A stretch of 64,000 nucleotides of DNA, from assembly GCA_963825305.1 (NCBI GenBank), contig CAWGTA010000003.1, positions 1 through 64,000 of the forward strand, read 5' to 3'. The notes below the pieces were generated by a model. The model ran no database searches. It saw only the letters and a program-made list of their open reading frames with translations, and was not told the DNA's origin. Source of the DNA: PSRJ01 sp963825305 (GTDB lineage: Bacteria > Acidobacteriota > Terriglobia > Bryobacterales > Bryobacteraceae). Made by a program: the position numbers and the translations under genes. Shown here one piece after another: positions 8,898 through 19,393 of the stretch (its first letter is position 1; every line of letters starts with the position of its first letter).

Positions 8898-11150
8898 ATG
8901 ATGTCTCAGGAATACATTGAGATCCGCGGTGCGCGCGAGAATAATCTCAAGAACGTCTCGCTGCGCATCCCCAAACGCAAGATCACGATCTTCACCGGCG
9001 TCTCGGGCTCCGGCAAATCGTCGATCGTCTTCGATACCATCGCGACCGAGGCGCAACGCCAGATGAACGAGAATTTCAGCATGTTCATCCGCACCTTCCT
9101 GCCGCGCTATTCCCAGCCGGACGCCGATGCCATCGAGAACCTGAGCATGCCGATCGTCGTGGATCAGAAACGGCTCGGCGGCGGGTCCCATTCGACGATG
9201 GGCACGATCACCGACATCTACCCGGTGCTGCGCCGGTTATACTCCCACATTGGCAAACCGTATGTGGGACATGCGAATGTCTTTTCCTTCAACGACCCAA
9301 AGGGCATGTGCCCGAACTGCAACGGCCTCGGCCGCAAAATGGGGGTGGACCTGGATCTTTTCCTCGATAAATCCAAAACACTGAACGAAGGCGCGATCCT
9401 GTTCCATGAATATTCCGTCGACAGCTGGGGCTGGAACTTCCTCGGCCGGTCGAAACTCTTCGACATGGACAAGAAGCTTTCGAAGTTCAGCGAAAAGGAA
9501 ATGGATCTGCTTTTGTACAGCAAGCCATATAAACTGAAGACCAATGTCGGAGGGAAGACCTTCAATTTAACGTGCGAAGGCATCATCAGCAGATTTACCG
9601 CCAAGTACATAACGCGCGACCTGAAGACCATGTCGGAACGCACACAAAAGGCCGTGGCGCCCTACATCACGATGGCGCCGTGCACGGTGTGCAGGGGCGC
9701 GCGCTTAAGTCAGGCAGTGCTGAAGTGCAAAATCGACGGATATAACATCGCTGATCTTGCCTCGATGGAAGTGGGCCAGTTGATCGGCGTGATCAAGACG
9801 ATCAAGGAAGCGAAAGCCACACCCATTTTGCAAACGCTGATCCAGCGCCTGCAATATCTCGTGGATATCGGCCTCGAATACCTCACCTTAAATCGTGAAA
9901 CAGACACGCTCTCCGGCGGCGAATCGCAGCGTGTGAAGATCGTCAAACACCTGAGCAGCAGCCTCGTGGACGTGATGTATGTGTTCGACGAGCCGAGCGT
10001 GGGTCTTCACCCGCGTGATGTGCATCGTTTGAATGAACTTCTTCAACAATTGCGGGATCGAGGAAATACGGTTCTCGTAGTAGAACACGATCCTGATGTC
10101 ATTAAAGTGGCTGACCATATCGTGGACCTGGGTCCGCATGCTGGGAGTCAGGGCGGCCAGATCATGTACGAAGGTCCGTTCCAGAACCTGTTGAGCGCGG
10201 ACACGCTGACCGGAAAATATATGAAACAGTCGGTTTCGATCAAGAGCGATTTCCGTTCCCCTAGTGGAAAACTGCCGGTCCAGAATGCAAAAGCCAACAA
10301 CTTGCGGAACGTGAGCGTGGACATCCCGAAGGGCGTACTCACGGTGATCACAGGTGTGGCAGGTTCGGGGAAAAGCTCGTTAATTCATCAGACCTTTCTA
10401 CGTCAACACCCGGACTCCATTGTGATCGATCAATCCCCTGTGGGTGTTTCGAGCCGTTCCAATCCCGGCACTTATACCGGCATCATGGACGAGGTGCGAA
10501 AGGCCTTTGCGGCTGCGAACAAGGTGAGTCCATCCCTGTTCAGTTTCAATTCGGAAGGCGCCTGCGAGAACTGCCAGGGACTGGGCGTGATCTACACGGA
10601 GATCCCTGCCATGGGCGAGGTCAAGTCGCCATGTGAGATCTGCGAAGGGAAGCGATTTAAGGATGAAGTGCTGGGATACAAGCTCAACGGAAAATCGATC
10701 AACGATGTGCTGGAAATGACTGTCAGGCAGGCGCTCGAATACTTCAAGATTGACAAGATCACGAGCAAACTACAGGCCATGAGCGACGTGGGCCTCGATT
10801 ACCTCACCCTGGGTCAGCCGTTGAGCACGCTCTCCGGCGGCGAATGCCAGCGCATCAAACTGGCGAGTGAACTGCACAAACAAGGCAGCATCTATGTGCT
10901 GGATGAGCCCACAACCGGTTTACACATGTCGGATATCAGTCACCTGCTGGCGATCATGAACCGCCTGGTGGACGCCGGCAACACTGTTATCGTGATCGAA
11001 CATAGCACCAGCGTGATCAAGAATGCAGACTGGATCATCGATATGGGCCCCGAAGGCGGCACGAAGGGCGGTAAGGTCATGTTCGAAGGCACGCCCAAGC
11101 AGCTGCTCACTGCTAAGAATTCGCTGACCAGTGAGTACATACGGAGTTAA
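8898..11150 (+). CDS. UvrA-like ABC ATPase lacking the UvrB-binding region
   Basis: This 750-residue tandem ABC ATPase of the UvrA family has two Walker A motifs (GVSGSGKSS at 34-42 and GVAGSGKSS in the second half), two signatures (LSGGESQR and LSGGECQR) and two Walker B segments (VYVFDEPSVGLHPRD and IYVLDEPTTGLHMSD). Zinc-module cysteines remain (CPNCNGLG, CTVCRGARL, CENCQGLG, CEICEGKRF). Classical UvrA has about 940 residues; the shortfall fits UvrA2-type proteins without the UvrB-binding domain. Those are linked to drug tolerance or DNA-damage tolerance rather than canonical excision repair. GAGGA precedes ATG 8898. Codons are visibly AT-richer than in neighbours (for example 10020-10110), a hint of transfer. 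Confidence 0.9.
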   Translation: MMSQEYIEIRGARENNLKNVSLRIPKRKITIFTGVSGSGKSSIVFDTIATEAQRQMNENFSMFIRTFLPRYSQPDADAIENLSMPIVVDQKRLGGGSHSTMGTITDIYPVLRRLYSHIGKPYVGHANVFSFNDPKGMCPNCNGLGRKMGVDLDLFLDKSKTLNEGAILFHEYSVDSWGWNFLGRSKLFDMDKKLSKFSEKEMDLLLYSKPYKLKTNVGGKTFNLTCEGIISRFTAKYITRDLKTMSERTQKAVAPYITMAPCTVCRGARLSQAVLKCKIDGYNIADLASMEVGQLIGVIKTIKEAKATPILQTLIQRLQYLVDIGLEYLTLNRETDTLSGGESQRVKIVKHLSSSLVDVMYVFDEPSVGLHPRDVHRLNELLQQLRDRGNTVLVVEHDPDVIKVADHIVDLGPHAGSQGGQIMYEGPFQNLLSADTLTGKYMKQSVSIKSDFRSPSGKLPVQNAKANNLRNVSVDIPKGVLTVITGVAGSGKSSLIHQTFLRQHPDSIVIDQSPVGVSSRSNPGTYTGIMDEVRKAFAAANKVSPSLFSFNSEGACENCQGLGVIYTEIPAMGEVKSPCEICEGKRFKDEVLGYKLNGKSINDVLEMTVRQALEYFKIDKITSKLQAMSDVGLDYLTLGQPLSTLSGGECQRIKLASELHKQGSIYVLDEPTTGLHMSDISHLLAIMNRLVDAGNTVIVIEHSTSVIKNADWIIDMGPEGGTKGGKVMFEGTPKQLLTAKNSLTSEYIRS

Positions 11151-11284
11151 CGTCATGGGCAAAGTGATCACCCGATTCACCATGTCTGCGGGGGGCGGAC
11201 ATGGTTGCTTCCAGTTCCTAATTGTGGCACACGATTCAACCTGGGTAACTCAGCTTGCAGGCGCTGACGTGGGATCATCGAGAT

Positions 11285-11686
11285 ATGCACAAAATCCCGA
11301 TTGCCGGGCCGCACACGGATGGGCGTACTCTCGGCACGGACTGGTCGATCGCCAACGTTGCCAGGCTGCTGCGGTTAAACGCGAACACTGGCGCATGGGA
11401 CAGCTCGTGTACTACCAGTGGCGGGGCGGTAGTGAATCAGTACTATATCCGCAAGGGCTCCGCGAAGCATTTGCCGACCAACGTCTCGCTGATTTTCATG
11501 CGGCTAGCGAAGCAAAGCTGCTGGTACGCATCGCTGTGCTTCGCGGGCGCCGATGGCTATCTGCCGTGGAATGCGGACGCCGCTGAACAGTGGCTGTGGG
11601 CCCTGTTTGGCGAGGACCGTCCGCAGGTCGTCGTGGAAGGCGTGGAAAACGCGAGCGTCCGGCAATTCACCTTGTCGAGCCGCTGA
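11285..11686 (+). CDS. hypothetical protein
   Basis: This 133-residue frame contains TDGRTLGTDWSIANVARLLR and AADAAEQWLWALFGE-like helices with normal amino-acid balance and GC-rich third positions, so it is probably coding. I recognise no family. ATG 11285 is preferred over TTG 11255, but neither has a strong ribosome site. It converges on the small membrane protein on the other strand, and their ends overlap by 20 bases. Confidence 0.4.
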   Translation: MHKIPIAGPHTDGRTLGTDWSIANVARLLRLNANTGAWDSSCTTSGGAVVNQYYIRKGSAKHLPTNVSLIFMRLAKQSCWYASLCFAGADGYLPWNADAAEQWLWALFGEDRPQVVVEGVENASVRQFTLSSR

Positions 11687-11927
11687 CCAATTCACTGCCC
11701 TCTTTTTTTCCTAACCGCTGTAATTCTAGAACCGTGAAGACGGCGCCTCCGGCGAGTGCGGTGACCACAAGAACAACATCAACACACTTTTGCCAGCTAA
11801 GCATCGCTACAAGACTAAAGAGGAACGCGGTGTTTGCCGCAACAATGACTGCCAGGAAGGGCGCCAAAGGCAGTCGTTTCCGCACTCCCTGGAATCCTTC
11901 CCATGTTGTTTTCGGTGCGCGTGGCAT
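11667..11927 (-). CDS. small membrane protein with two helices
   Basis: This 86-residue protein starts at ATG 11927 behind a purine-rich GAGAGG. Residues 1-20 are basic (MPRAPKTTWEGF...RKR). Two membrane helices follow at about 22-44 and 48-68, then a charged tail. A separate frame directly upstream (start near 12015) also begins with a hydrophobic helix and basic stretch, and might be part of the same decayed unit. No function is assignable. Confidence 0.5.
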   Translation of the reverse strand: MPRAPKTTWEGFQGVRKRLPLAPFLAVIVAANTAFLFSLVAMLSWQKCVDVVLVVTALAGGAVFTVLELQRLGKKEGSELVSGSTR

Positions 11928-12109
11928 CTACTATCGCCTCTCTTTCCTTCCTACGTCTGACTAGACGCACGAGCAGCGTGAATGCAGGTAAAAGTATTGT
12001 GAAGATATCGTGCAAGATCCCCCCGCCGGGGGCAGCACCGGGCGTAGCACGTCAGCCACCCATGGGCCTAAACGCCCCAGTGGCGAACCAGACCGGCAAC
12101 ACAACTACG

Positions 12110-13437
12110 TTAGACTTCGAGTTTCGAGGTGCTGTCGCCGAACCTGTCCTGGTGGACTCCCAGCTTGTCCAGCAGCGCCAGCATCAGGTTCGACATGGGC
12201 GTGTGCGCGGGAAACGCCAGGTGGCGGCCGCCTTTCAACTGGCCGGAAGCGCCGCCCGCTACCACGATGGGCAGCGGGTCGTGATCGTGCTGATTGCCGT
12301 TGCTCATGCTGCTGCCGTAGAGCACTGCCGAATGGTCCAGCAGATTGCCGTCGCCATCGGGCGTGGCGTGCAGCTTTTCCAGAAAGTAAGCCAGCATCTG
12401 CACGTGGTACTTGTTGATGAGCGCGAATTTGTCCATGTTGGCGCGCACGTTGGAGTGGTGCGAAGCGGTGTGGAACCCGTCGCGCACGCCGCTGGCCGGG
12501 ATACGTGGCGCCGCTGGTGTCGCGCGCGTACATCATGGTCGAAATGCGCGTAATCTCCGCGCGATAGGCGAGCACCAGCAAATCGAACATGAGCTTGATG
12601 TGATCCTCGAAGGCCTCGGGAATCCCCACCGGGGCTTCCGGAATGTTCAACTCGTTGGCGGATTGCTCCGTCGCCTTCTGGATGCGGCGCTCGATTTCGC
12701 GGATGTCGTCGAGATATTCGCCCAGGCGGACGCGGTCGCTGGGATCGAGCTTGCCCTGCAGCCGCGCCACCTTGTCGGTGACGGAATCGAGAATGCTGCT
12801 GTCCTGCTTTTTCCGCGAAAGGCGCTGCGCTGAGTTGGTGCCGTCGCCGAACAGCCGCTCGAAGACTACCTGCGGGCTGTTCTCCATGGGCAGCGGCAGC
12901 GTCGCCGTGCGCCATGAGATGGTGTTGAAATACGCGCAGCCGTAGCCCGAGCCGCAATTCAAGCCGACTTCCTCGATGGCCAGCTCGATGGATGGCAGCG
13001 GCGTGTCCTGGCCGATGTGCTCGGCCAACACCTGGTCCAGGGTCATGCCGGCGTGCACCGAACCCTTCTCCGGGTGTGCGCCGCTCAGGAAGACCGCGGC
13101 GGAACGGGCATGATCCGCGCCGGCGTCTGAGCCGACGCCGCTGGCTGATGGATGGGCCAGGTTGCTCACCACGCAGACGCGATCGCGCAGTTTTTCGAGA
13201 GGCTTCAGGCTTTCCGGAGAACTCGAAACCGGAACCTTCCTGCGCGGGAGTCCATTTGTCCATGGTGGCGCCGTGCGGGACATAGATGCCGCAGAACCGG
13301 CTCTTGGCGGCCGCCGCGGTTTTGCCCAGCGGCGTCTGCGCCGGAACCATCGAGTCCAGCAGCGGCAGCGCCAGCGTAACTCCCATGCCGCGCAAAAACG
13401 TGCGTCGCGGCAAATGTTTTTTGGTAATGAACATCAT
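12110..13437 (-). pseudogene. DUF1552 exported protein, two frame shifts
   Basis: Read through its breaks this is a DUF1552 protein of about 440 residues, near the family's normal length. It opens KKHLPRRTFLRGMGVTLALP, a Tat-like signal, then YVPHGATMDKWTP. After a shift near 13220 it continues SLKPLEKLRDRVCVVSNL and on to YARDTSGATYP. After a second shift near 12500 it ends with RDGFHTASHHS, YGSSMSNGNQHDHDPLP and DKLGVHQDRFGDST. DUF1552 proteins are secreted, related to sulfatase/alkaline-phosphatase-like DUF1501 proteins, and nearly always follow a DUF1592 cytochrome gene, as here (10-base gap). Their reaction is not established. Confidence 0.85.
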
Positions 13438-13447
13438 CGCTCGACTC

Positions 13448-15893
13448 TCAATCTGCCTTTCGGCTGTTATCCCGATCCGGCGCTTCTTTCATTCTCATCT
13501 GAAACGGGGCGCTCTTCACAATTCCCAACACCAGCTCCGAGAACCGGTATCGATCGCGGGCGGCATCGCGCATCACGCTGCGAACCACCGGCATATCGTA
13601 ATACTTCGTTTCGCGGCCGACTCCGTACATCAGCAATTTTTCCGTCATGGATCCCGACGAACGCCTCGGGACGGTCCAGCAGAGCTTTCCGCAAACTGGC
13701 CGGCCCGTCCAGCGGCGTGCCATCCACCAGTTGGCCGGACGCATCGATCTTGAACCCCGAATCCACGGTGCGCCACTGGCCGACTCCATCGAAATTCTCG
13801 AGCGCGAGCCCGATGGGGTCCATGATCTTATGGCATCCGGCGCACACCGGATTGGAGCGATGCTCCTCCATGCGCTCGCGAACGGAAGTGACGGCGGCGC
13901 CACCCGAATTTTCCTTGAGCGGCGGCACATTGGGCGGCGGCAGGGGAGGCGGGCTGCCCAGCAGATTCTCCAGAATCCACTTGCCCCGCTGCACCGGAGA
14001 CGTGCGATTGGCGTTGGAGGTGACCAGCAGCATGCTTCCTTGTCCCAGCAGATCCGCGACGCGCATCGCTCGGAACGGGAACGCGCCGGAAGTCCGGACC
14101 ATAGATGCCCGCGATGCCGTAATGCTTGGCCAGGCGCTCGTTCACGAAAGTATAGTCGGCGTCCAGCAGATCCAATACGGACCGGTCCTCGCGCAGGATG
14201 CTTTCAAACAGCATTTCCGTTTCCCGCTGAAATGCCTGGCGCAGATTATCGTCGAAATCGGGAAACTCGCGCGAATCGGGATTGGCGCTCTTCAAATCCC
14301 GGAGATAGAGCCACTGGCCCGCGAAGTTGGTCACCAGCGCGCGCGCCCGCTGATCGGCCAGCATGCGGCGCGTCTGCTGCTCCAGGACGGCGGGTTCGTG
14401 CAGCTTGTTCTGAATCGCCAGGTTCAACAGTTCATCGTCGGGAATGCTGGACCACAGGAAAAACGACAGGCGCGAGGCCAGTTCCGTGTCGCTGATGCGA
14501 TACGGCGCATTGGGCGGAGCGGCCGTCGGCGGCGGCTCGAACCGGAAGACGAATTCCGGGTCGGCCAGGATCCGGCGCAGGGCCATTTCGATTCCGGCGT
14601 CGAAGCTCCCCGTCTTGCTCCGCTCCTGCTGATAGAAGCTCAGCAGAGACTCGAGATCGGCATCCGCGGGAGCACGGCGAAACGCCCGGCGAACCAGGTT
14701 GGAGACGATCTGGCGGGCGCACGGAATCTCGTCCGCCGACGCGCTCGGGTGGCAGACAAAGATGCGCTGGCGGCTCGGCGTATCGCCCGGGCCGGTCGCT
14801 TTGTAAGGGCCGGTGATGTCCACTCGGGCCAGATGCGGAACGGTGGTGTACCCGTACTGCATGCCGATATTCGAATCGTAGGTGCTGGCCATGGGCCGAT
14901 GCACCAGATCTTCGATTGCCGTCGTAGCTCTTCTGCAGGAACGCGACGCCGATGGTCTGCGGCCCGGCCTTGACGTTCAACCGGAACTCGAGGTGAATGT
15001 CCGGGGTCATTTTCACGCGCTCTTCGGTTGGATCGGAGAGCGGCGTCTGCGGCACGTGCGAGCCGGGGGTTTCGCGCATGAAGAACATCGGCACTTCGTC
15101 CAGCTTGTACAACTTGACCCGCTGGCCATTGAGGGTCACTTCGAGTTCCTGGCCCTCCGCTCCCTCGCCGAATACCTGGCCGAAGCTGAGCTTCGTCAGC
15201 GACAGCTTGATCAGGTATTCGCCGTTCAGCGGGAAGTTGTGCCGGATCACCGTGCCGCCGCGCGTTCCGAGCGGCAGGCCGTCCAGCGTTGCGGTTTGCG
15301 ACAGATCCCCTTTGACCGTGTAGGTGACGTCGAGGGGCGCGGTCTCCGGATCGCCCACTGCCAGCCGGCTGATCTTGGCCGCCGCGGACACGTAGCGTTC
15401 CAGCAGGGCCGGCGATACGCCCAGGACGTCGGCGATGTTGTCGAAGCCGCCGCTGGAATCGTCGGCAGGCAGCAGCGTGGCGGCGTCGACATCCACTGCG
15501 AGCAGGTCGCGGATGGCGTTGGCGTACTCGCCGCGATTCATGCGATGCAGCGGCGCACGGCCGGGGTTGGGATTCGCCGCGGCGGCGCGATCCAGCGCGC
15601 CTTCCACGGCGCCGGCAAACGCGTCCAGGGCCTTGCGGTCCGGGCGGCGCGCGCCCGCCGGAGGCATCATGCCCGCCCGCACCTTGCGCACCACTTTCTC
15701 CCAGGTTTCGGCGTTGGCGCCGACGTGATCGAGGTCCAGCTGATCGAGTGCCAGGCCGCCGGTTTTCAGACTTTTCGTTGTGGCAGGTGACGCAATACTG
15801 ATTGAGCAGCGCCTGCGGTCGCGCTTGCGCTGGCCCCACGCCAACGTGCCCGCAATGCAGAAGAATGATGGCGAGGATAACGGTTCTCTTCAT
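13448..15893 (-). pseudogene. planctomycete-type cytochrome/DUF1592 protein, four frame shifts
   Basis: Corrected, this is a protein of about 810 residues with the PSD1 layout: signal, a CVTCH heme c site (ALLNQYCVTCHNEKS), DUF1587, DUF1595, DUF1592, DUF1588 and DUF1585. Recognisable blocks are MPPAGARRPDRKAL, LHRMNRGEYANAIRDLL, RILADPEFVFRFE, SRLSFFLWSSIPDDELL, CHKIMDPIGLALENFDGVG and KLLMYGVGRETKYYDMP. Reading changes frame near 15770-15790, 14900, 14100 and 13650. The family is exported, probably a c-type-heme redox protein paired with DUF1552. ATG 15893 overlaps the stop of the upstream ankyrin gene (ATGA), so the three genes form one operon. Confidence 0.85.
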
Positions 15894-17426
15894 CGCTGCG
15901 CTACCGGCGCTGCTGACTCTGCACTCATCAACTGCTTCAGCAGCGCCATGGCTTTGGGCTTCGCCTCGGGAGGCCGCACGGCCAGAAAGATTCCCTGCGC
16001 GAAAATCATGGGCGTGCGCCCGGCGTTATCCTTCACATCCAACTTGGCGCCATGATCGGCCAGGATCTGGATCACCGATTCCCATCCGCGATTGGCCGCG
16101 CCGTGCATGGCCGTGAGACCCAGCGAGTTGGACGCGTTCACGTCAGCGCCGCGCTCCAGGCACAGCTTGACGGCCTCCACATACTCGGCCTCGCTGTGGC
16201 TGTAAGTTTGGCCGGGGATCCAGTTGATGCCGGCCGCGGCCATCAGCGCCGTGGTCCCCTGGGTGGTCGCGATATTCGGATCGGCGCCGCTTGCAAGCAG
16301 CAGCCGCATCACTTCGATATCGCCGGAAAGGGCGGCGCGCACGAACGGCGTTTCCCCGTCGAAGTTCACCCAGGAGGCATCGAATTGCATCAGTCCATGG
16401 ACCGGAACCGTATCGGTTCGGCGGTTGGGATCGGCTCCCTTCTTGAGCAGCGCTTTGATCAGGTCCAGCGGGTCGCGCCCGTCGGTGGGAAGATCGCCAT
16501 ATTTTTCGTGGTTGAAGTTGCGCAGATCGATAGCCGCGAACAGAGCCGCGCGGTGATAGTCATCGGCCGCATTCGGGTCCGCGCCCTTCTCGAGCAACTC
16601 CGTGGCGAGCCCCACCTGCCCGTTGAGCAGAGCGATCAATAACGGCGAGGTATGGTTGCCGGACGACTGGTCGATGTCCGCTCCGCGCTCCAGCAGCAGC
16701 CGCGTCATTTCGGTGTTGCCGTCGCGAACCGCAAACAGCAGCGGCGTCATGCCGCCATCGGCCGTGGGCAGGGCGCGCTGCCGGATGATGCCGTTTCCGG
16801 ACGCCCCGCCGGCACGGGCGGGCACATACTCTCCCTTCGGGCATCGTGACGTTGGTATGCGCGTTGATGTCGGCGCCGCGCGCGAGCAGCAGCTTGACCA
16901 TGTCGGCATGATTTTCGAGCACGGCCCACATGAGCGCGGTTTGCGCGTGCACCGTGTCTTTCGCGTTGACGTTCGCTCCCCGATCGAGAAGCACGGTGAC
17001 GGCATCGACTTTGCCGGTGCGCGCCGCGGTCATCAGAGCGGTCTCGCCGCCCGGATTAGCCGCGTTCGGATCGGCGCCGGCGTCTAGGAGCGTGCGGATC
17101 ATGGCCGCATTTCCATTCGTCGCCGCGAGACTGATCGGCGTGACGCCGTACCGGTTCGCGGCGTTCACGTCCGCGCCGGCCTTGATCAGCGCTTGCGCGG
17201 TCGCGAGATCGTCGTGCCGAACTGCCCAATGCAAAGCGGTGGTGCCGTCCGGTTGCGGCGCGTTGATGTTCGCGCGGTCCGCCGCGAGTGAGCGGACAAC
17301 CTCTTTGTCGCCTCGCATGACCGCGTCGGCTAATCGGGCATCGAGCTCTGCGGCAAAACCCGCGCCCACGTTCAACAGCAACCCGGCGGACAATCCGATG
17401 AACACTCGCAGGCTCTTACGGCGCAT
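15890..17426 (-). pseudogene. exported ankyrin-repeat protein, one frame shift
   Basis: Corrected length is about 511 residues. A signal peptide (LRVFIGLSAGLLLNVGAGFA) is followed by about ten ankyrin repeats with the usual GxTALHWAVRHDDLATAQAL and LLDAGADPNAANPGGETALM forms. Frame changes near 16835, within the loop TMPEG/PKGEYVPARAGG. The second half carries a long insert (HEKYGDLPTDGRDPLDLIKA) and ends QGIFLAVRPPEAKPKAMALL. Exported ankyrin proteins head DUF1592–DUF1552 operons in Acidobacteria and probably act as protein-interaction partners in the periplasm (inferred). It is the first gene of the operon. Confidence 0.85.
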
Positions 17427-17590
17427 CCACAGCCTCCAGGCGCGGCCTCACCGTGATGCGGAGACCGGCTTGTTGTTATTCGATCATGCCCGAATGGCCG
17501 CGTCAAGCCCTTTTGATTCTTAACCTTCGAGGTGGTGTCCAACTGCCAAATTGACAGGCATTCGCACCGCAGAGTAGACTGTCCGCACAC

Positions 17591-18532
17591 ATGTTGCAGA
17601 AGGTCTTTCCCAGTGCGGTTCTAGCGGCCATCATCGGCTGCGTTTTCTTCATTGCCGACGCGCAACAACCCGGTGCACAAACCGGCAAAGCTCCGCCAAA
17701 GGGAGGAGTTTCCGGGCGCCTGACCTGGTTCGATCGCCAAGGCAAAGTCGTCAGCACCTCCGGCGAACCGGGTCTCTACCGTACCCTCACCATCTCACCG
17801 GACGGAAGGCGCCTGGCTGTGGAACGCAACGATCCGCAGACCCAGAATCGCGACATTTGGCTGCTGGAAGTAGCGAGCGGCGCCACCACTCGATTCACTT
17901 CGGACCCGGGCTGGGACGCTTTCCCCACATGGTCGCCGGACGGACGCCGCATCGTCTTCACGTCCAATCGGGGCGGCGTATATGACCTGTACCAGAAGGC
18001 CGCGGACGGCACGGGGCAGGAAGAGCTGCTGTACCAATCGAGCGAAGGGAAAGGCCCCACCAGTTGGTCGCCCGACGGAAAGTTTCTGATTTACTACAGC
18101 CTCGGGCAGCCCACCCACTTACGGCTGCTGTCGGTCGCCGGACCCGCTGACCGCAAAGCGATTCCGTTGGTGGATCCGCAGTTCTCCAGCATCACGGGAA
18201 GGTTTTCCCCGGACGGGCGTTGGATCGCGTATACCTCCAACGAATCGGGCAAGAATGAGGTTTCGGTGCGGCCATTCGATGCGGCCACCGGTTCTGCCGG
18301 CAGCCCGGTGATTTTGACCAGCGGCGGCGGCAGAACTCCGCTTTGGCGCGGCGATGGCAAAGAGATTTTCTATATGAATGCCGACGGACTCGTAACGGCC
18401 ATGGAGGTGAACGCCGGGGCCACATTTCAGGCCGGAACACCGAAAACATTGTTCCCGGTGCCGTCCGGAGTGGTGTTCTGGGATGTCTCCCCGGATGGCA
18501 CGCGCTTCCTGATGCCCGTGCCCGGCCCATGA
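17591..18532 (+). CDS. exported TolB-like beta-propeller protein
   Basis: This 313-residue protein has an N-terminal signal (VLAAIIGCVFFIADAQQ) and about six PD40/TolB-like blades with the motifs LTISPDGRRLAVER, FPTWSPDGRRIVFTSNRGG, PTSWSPDGKFLIYYS, GRFSPDGRWIAYTSNESG and WRGDGKEIFYMN. In Solibacter relatives this propeller is usually fused behind a kinase; here it stands alone and is secreted. The last strand ends abruptly at RFLMPVPGP, where relatives usually have about 15 more residues (NVVLNW...), so the C-terminus may be slightly truncated. Likely a binding scaffold; the ligand is unknown. Confidence 0.8.
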   Translation: MLQKVFPSAVLAAIIGCVFFIADAQQPGAQTGKAPPKGGVSGRLTWFDRQGKVVSTSGEPGLYRTLTISPDGRRLAVERNDPQTQNRDIWLLEVASGATTRFTSDPGWDAFPTWSPDGRRIVFTSNRGGVYDLYQKAADGTGQEELLYQSSEGKGPTSWSPDGKFLIYYSLGQPTHLRLLSVAGPADRKAIPLVDPQFSSITGRFSPDGRWIAYTSNESGKNEVSVRPFDAATGSAGSPVILTSGGGRTPLWRGDGKEIFYMNADGLVTAMEVNAGATFQAGTPKTLFPVPSGVVFWDVSPDGTRFLMPVPGP

Positions 18533-18616
18533 ACCTGGTGCTTCGCGATGCTTCACTCCGGCGTGGCTCCCTGCCGGATGTGCCGGGCCGGTTTATTGCA
18601 TATACTGATTGGCCGT

Positions 18617-19393
18617 ATGAGCACGATCTCGCGGATTTTTGTCCTGGTTATTGTTTCGGTAGCAGCGGCGCCCGCGCAATGGCTGAACTACCCCACTGCG
18701 GGCCTCCCGCGAACGCGTGACGGCAAACCCAACCTCGAGGCTCCTACGCCGAAGACGGCCGCTGGGAAGCCGGATCTTTCCGGAATTTGGGTGCCCGCCG
18801 ATACCTCGCATTTCATGGACCTCGCGGCCGATCTGAAGCCGGCAGACCCGCCGTACCAGCCTTGGGCCAAGGCCTTGGCGGAGCAGCGGCAGGAAGGGGT
18901 GCATAAGGCCGACCCGCTGGCGCAGTGCATGCCGCCTGGGGTCCCGCGCGTCGAAACCCATAGTAGTCACCCTTTCAAAATTATTCAGATGCCGCGCGAG
19001 TTGGTGATGCTCTACGAGACCTCGTCGAACGACGTTTTCCGTGAGGTCTTCACCGACGGCCGCCCCCTGCCGAAGGACCCGCAGCCCTCCTGGAAAGGTT
19101 ACTCGGTTGGCAAGTGGGAAGGCGACACGTTGGTAGTGGATACGATCGGATTCAATGACCGCGGCTGGCTCGACACCGGAATGGGCCACCCGCAGACCGA
19201 AGCTCTGCACGTCACCGAACGCTTCCGGCGGCTGAACGTCGGGCAATTGGAGATCGGCGTCACGATTGACGACCCCAAGGCTTACACCAAGCCGTGGACC
19301 GCCAAGCTTAACCTGCACCTGATCCCGGACACGGAGCTCATCGAGACCGTCTGCGAGAATTCACGCGGCGTCGAACACATGGTGGGCAAGTAA
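18617..19393 (+). CDS. conserved exported protein of acidobacterial type
   Basis: This 258-residue protein starts at ATG 18617, which opens directly onto the signal (ISRIFVLVIVSVAAAPAQ); an upstream in-frame start at 18548 would bury it. The mature part begins with RDGKPNLEAPTPKTAAGKPD and LSGIWVPAD and contains SVGKWEGDTLVVDTIGFND, LDTGMGHPQTEALHVTERF and the closing TELIETVCEN. The WEGDTLVVDTIGF/HVTERF region recurs in the DUF6152 protein at 28171-29331, so both belong to one large secreted family of unknown function. The stop overlaps the next start (TAATG), so it is coupled to the serine hydrolase. Confidence 0.8.
   Translation: MSTISRIFVLVIVSVAAAPAQWLNYPTAGLPRTRDGKPNLEAPTPKTAAGKPDLSGIWVPADTSHFMDLAADLKPADPPYQPWAKALAEQRQEGVHKADPLAQCMPPGVPRVETHSSHPFKIIQMPRELVMLYETSSNDVFREVFTDGRPLPKDPQPSWKGYSVGKWEGDTLVVDTIGFNDRGWLDTGMGHPQTEALHVTERFRRLNVGQLEIGVTIDDPKAYTKPWTAKLNLHLIPDTELIETVCENSRGVEHMVGK

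Noticed and set aside
11131..11586. Frame overlapping the hypothetical gene at 11285
   Set aside because: It starts inside the UvrA-like gene end, has poor amino-acid balance and loses to the alternative frame on third-position GC.
13162..14973. Plus-strand frame of about 600 codons
   Set aside because: It is antisense to the DUF1592/DUF1552 genes, whose conserved motifs are clear; no ribosome site or conserved domain on the plus strand.
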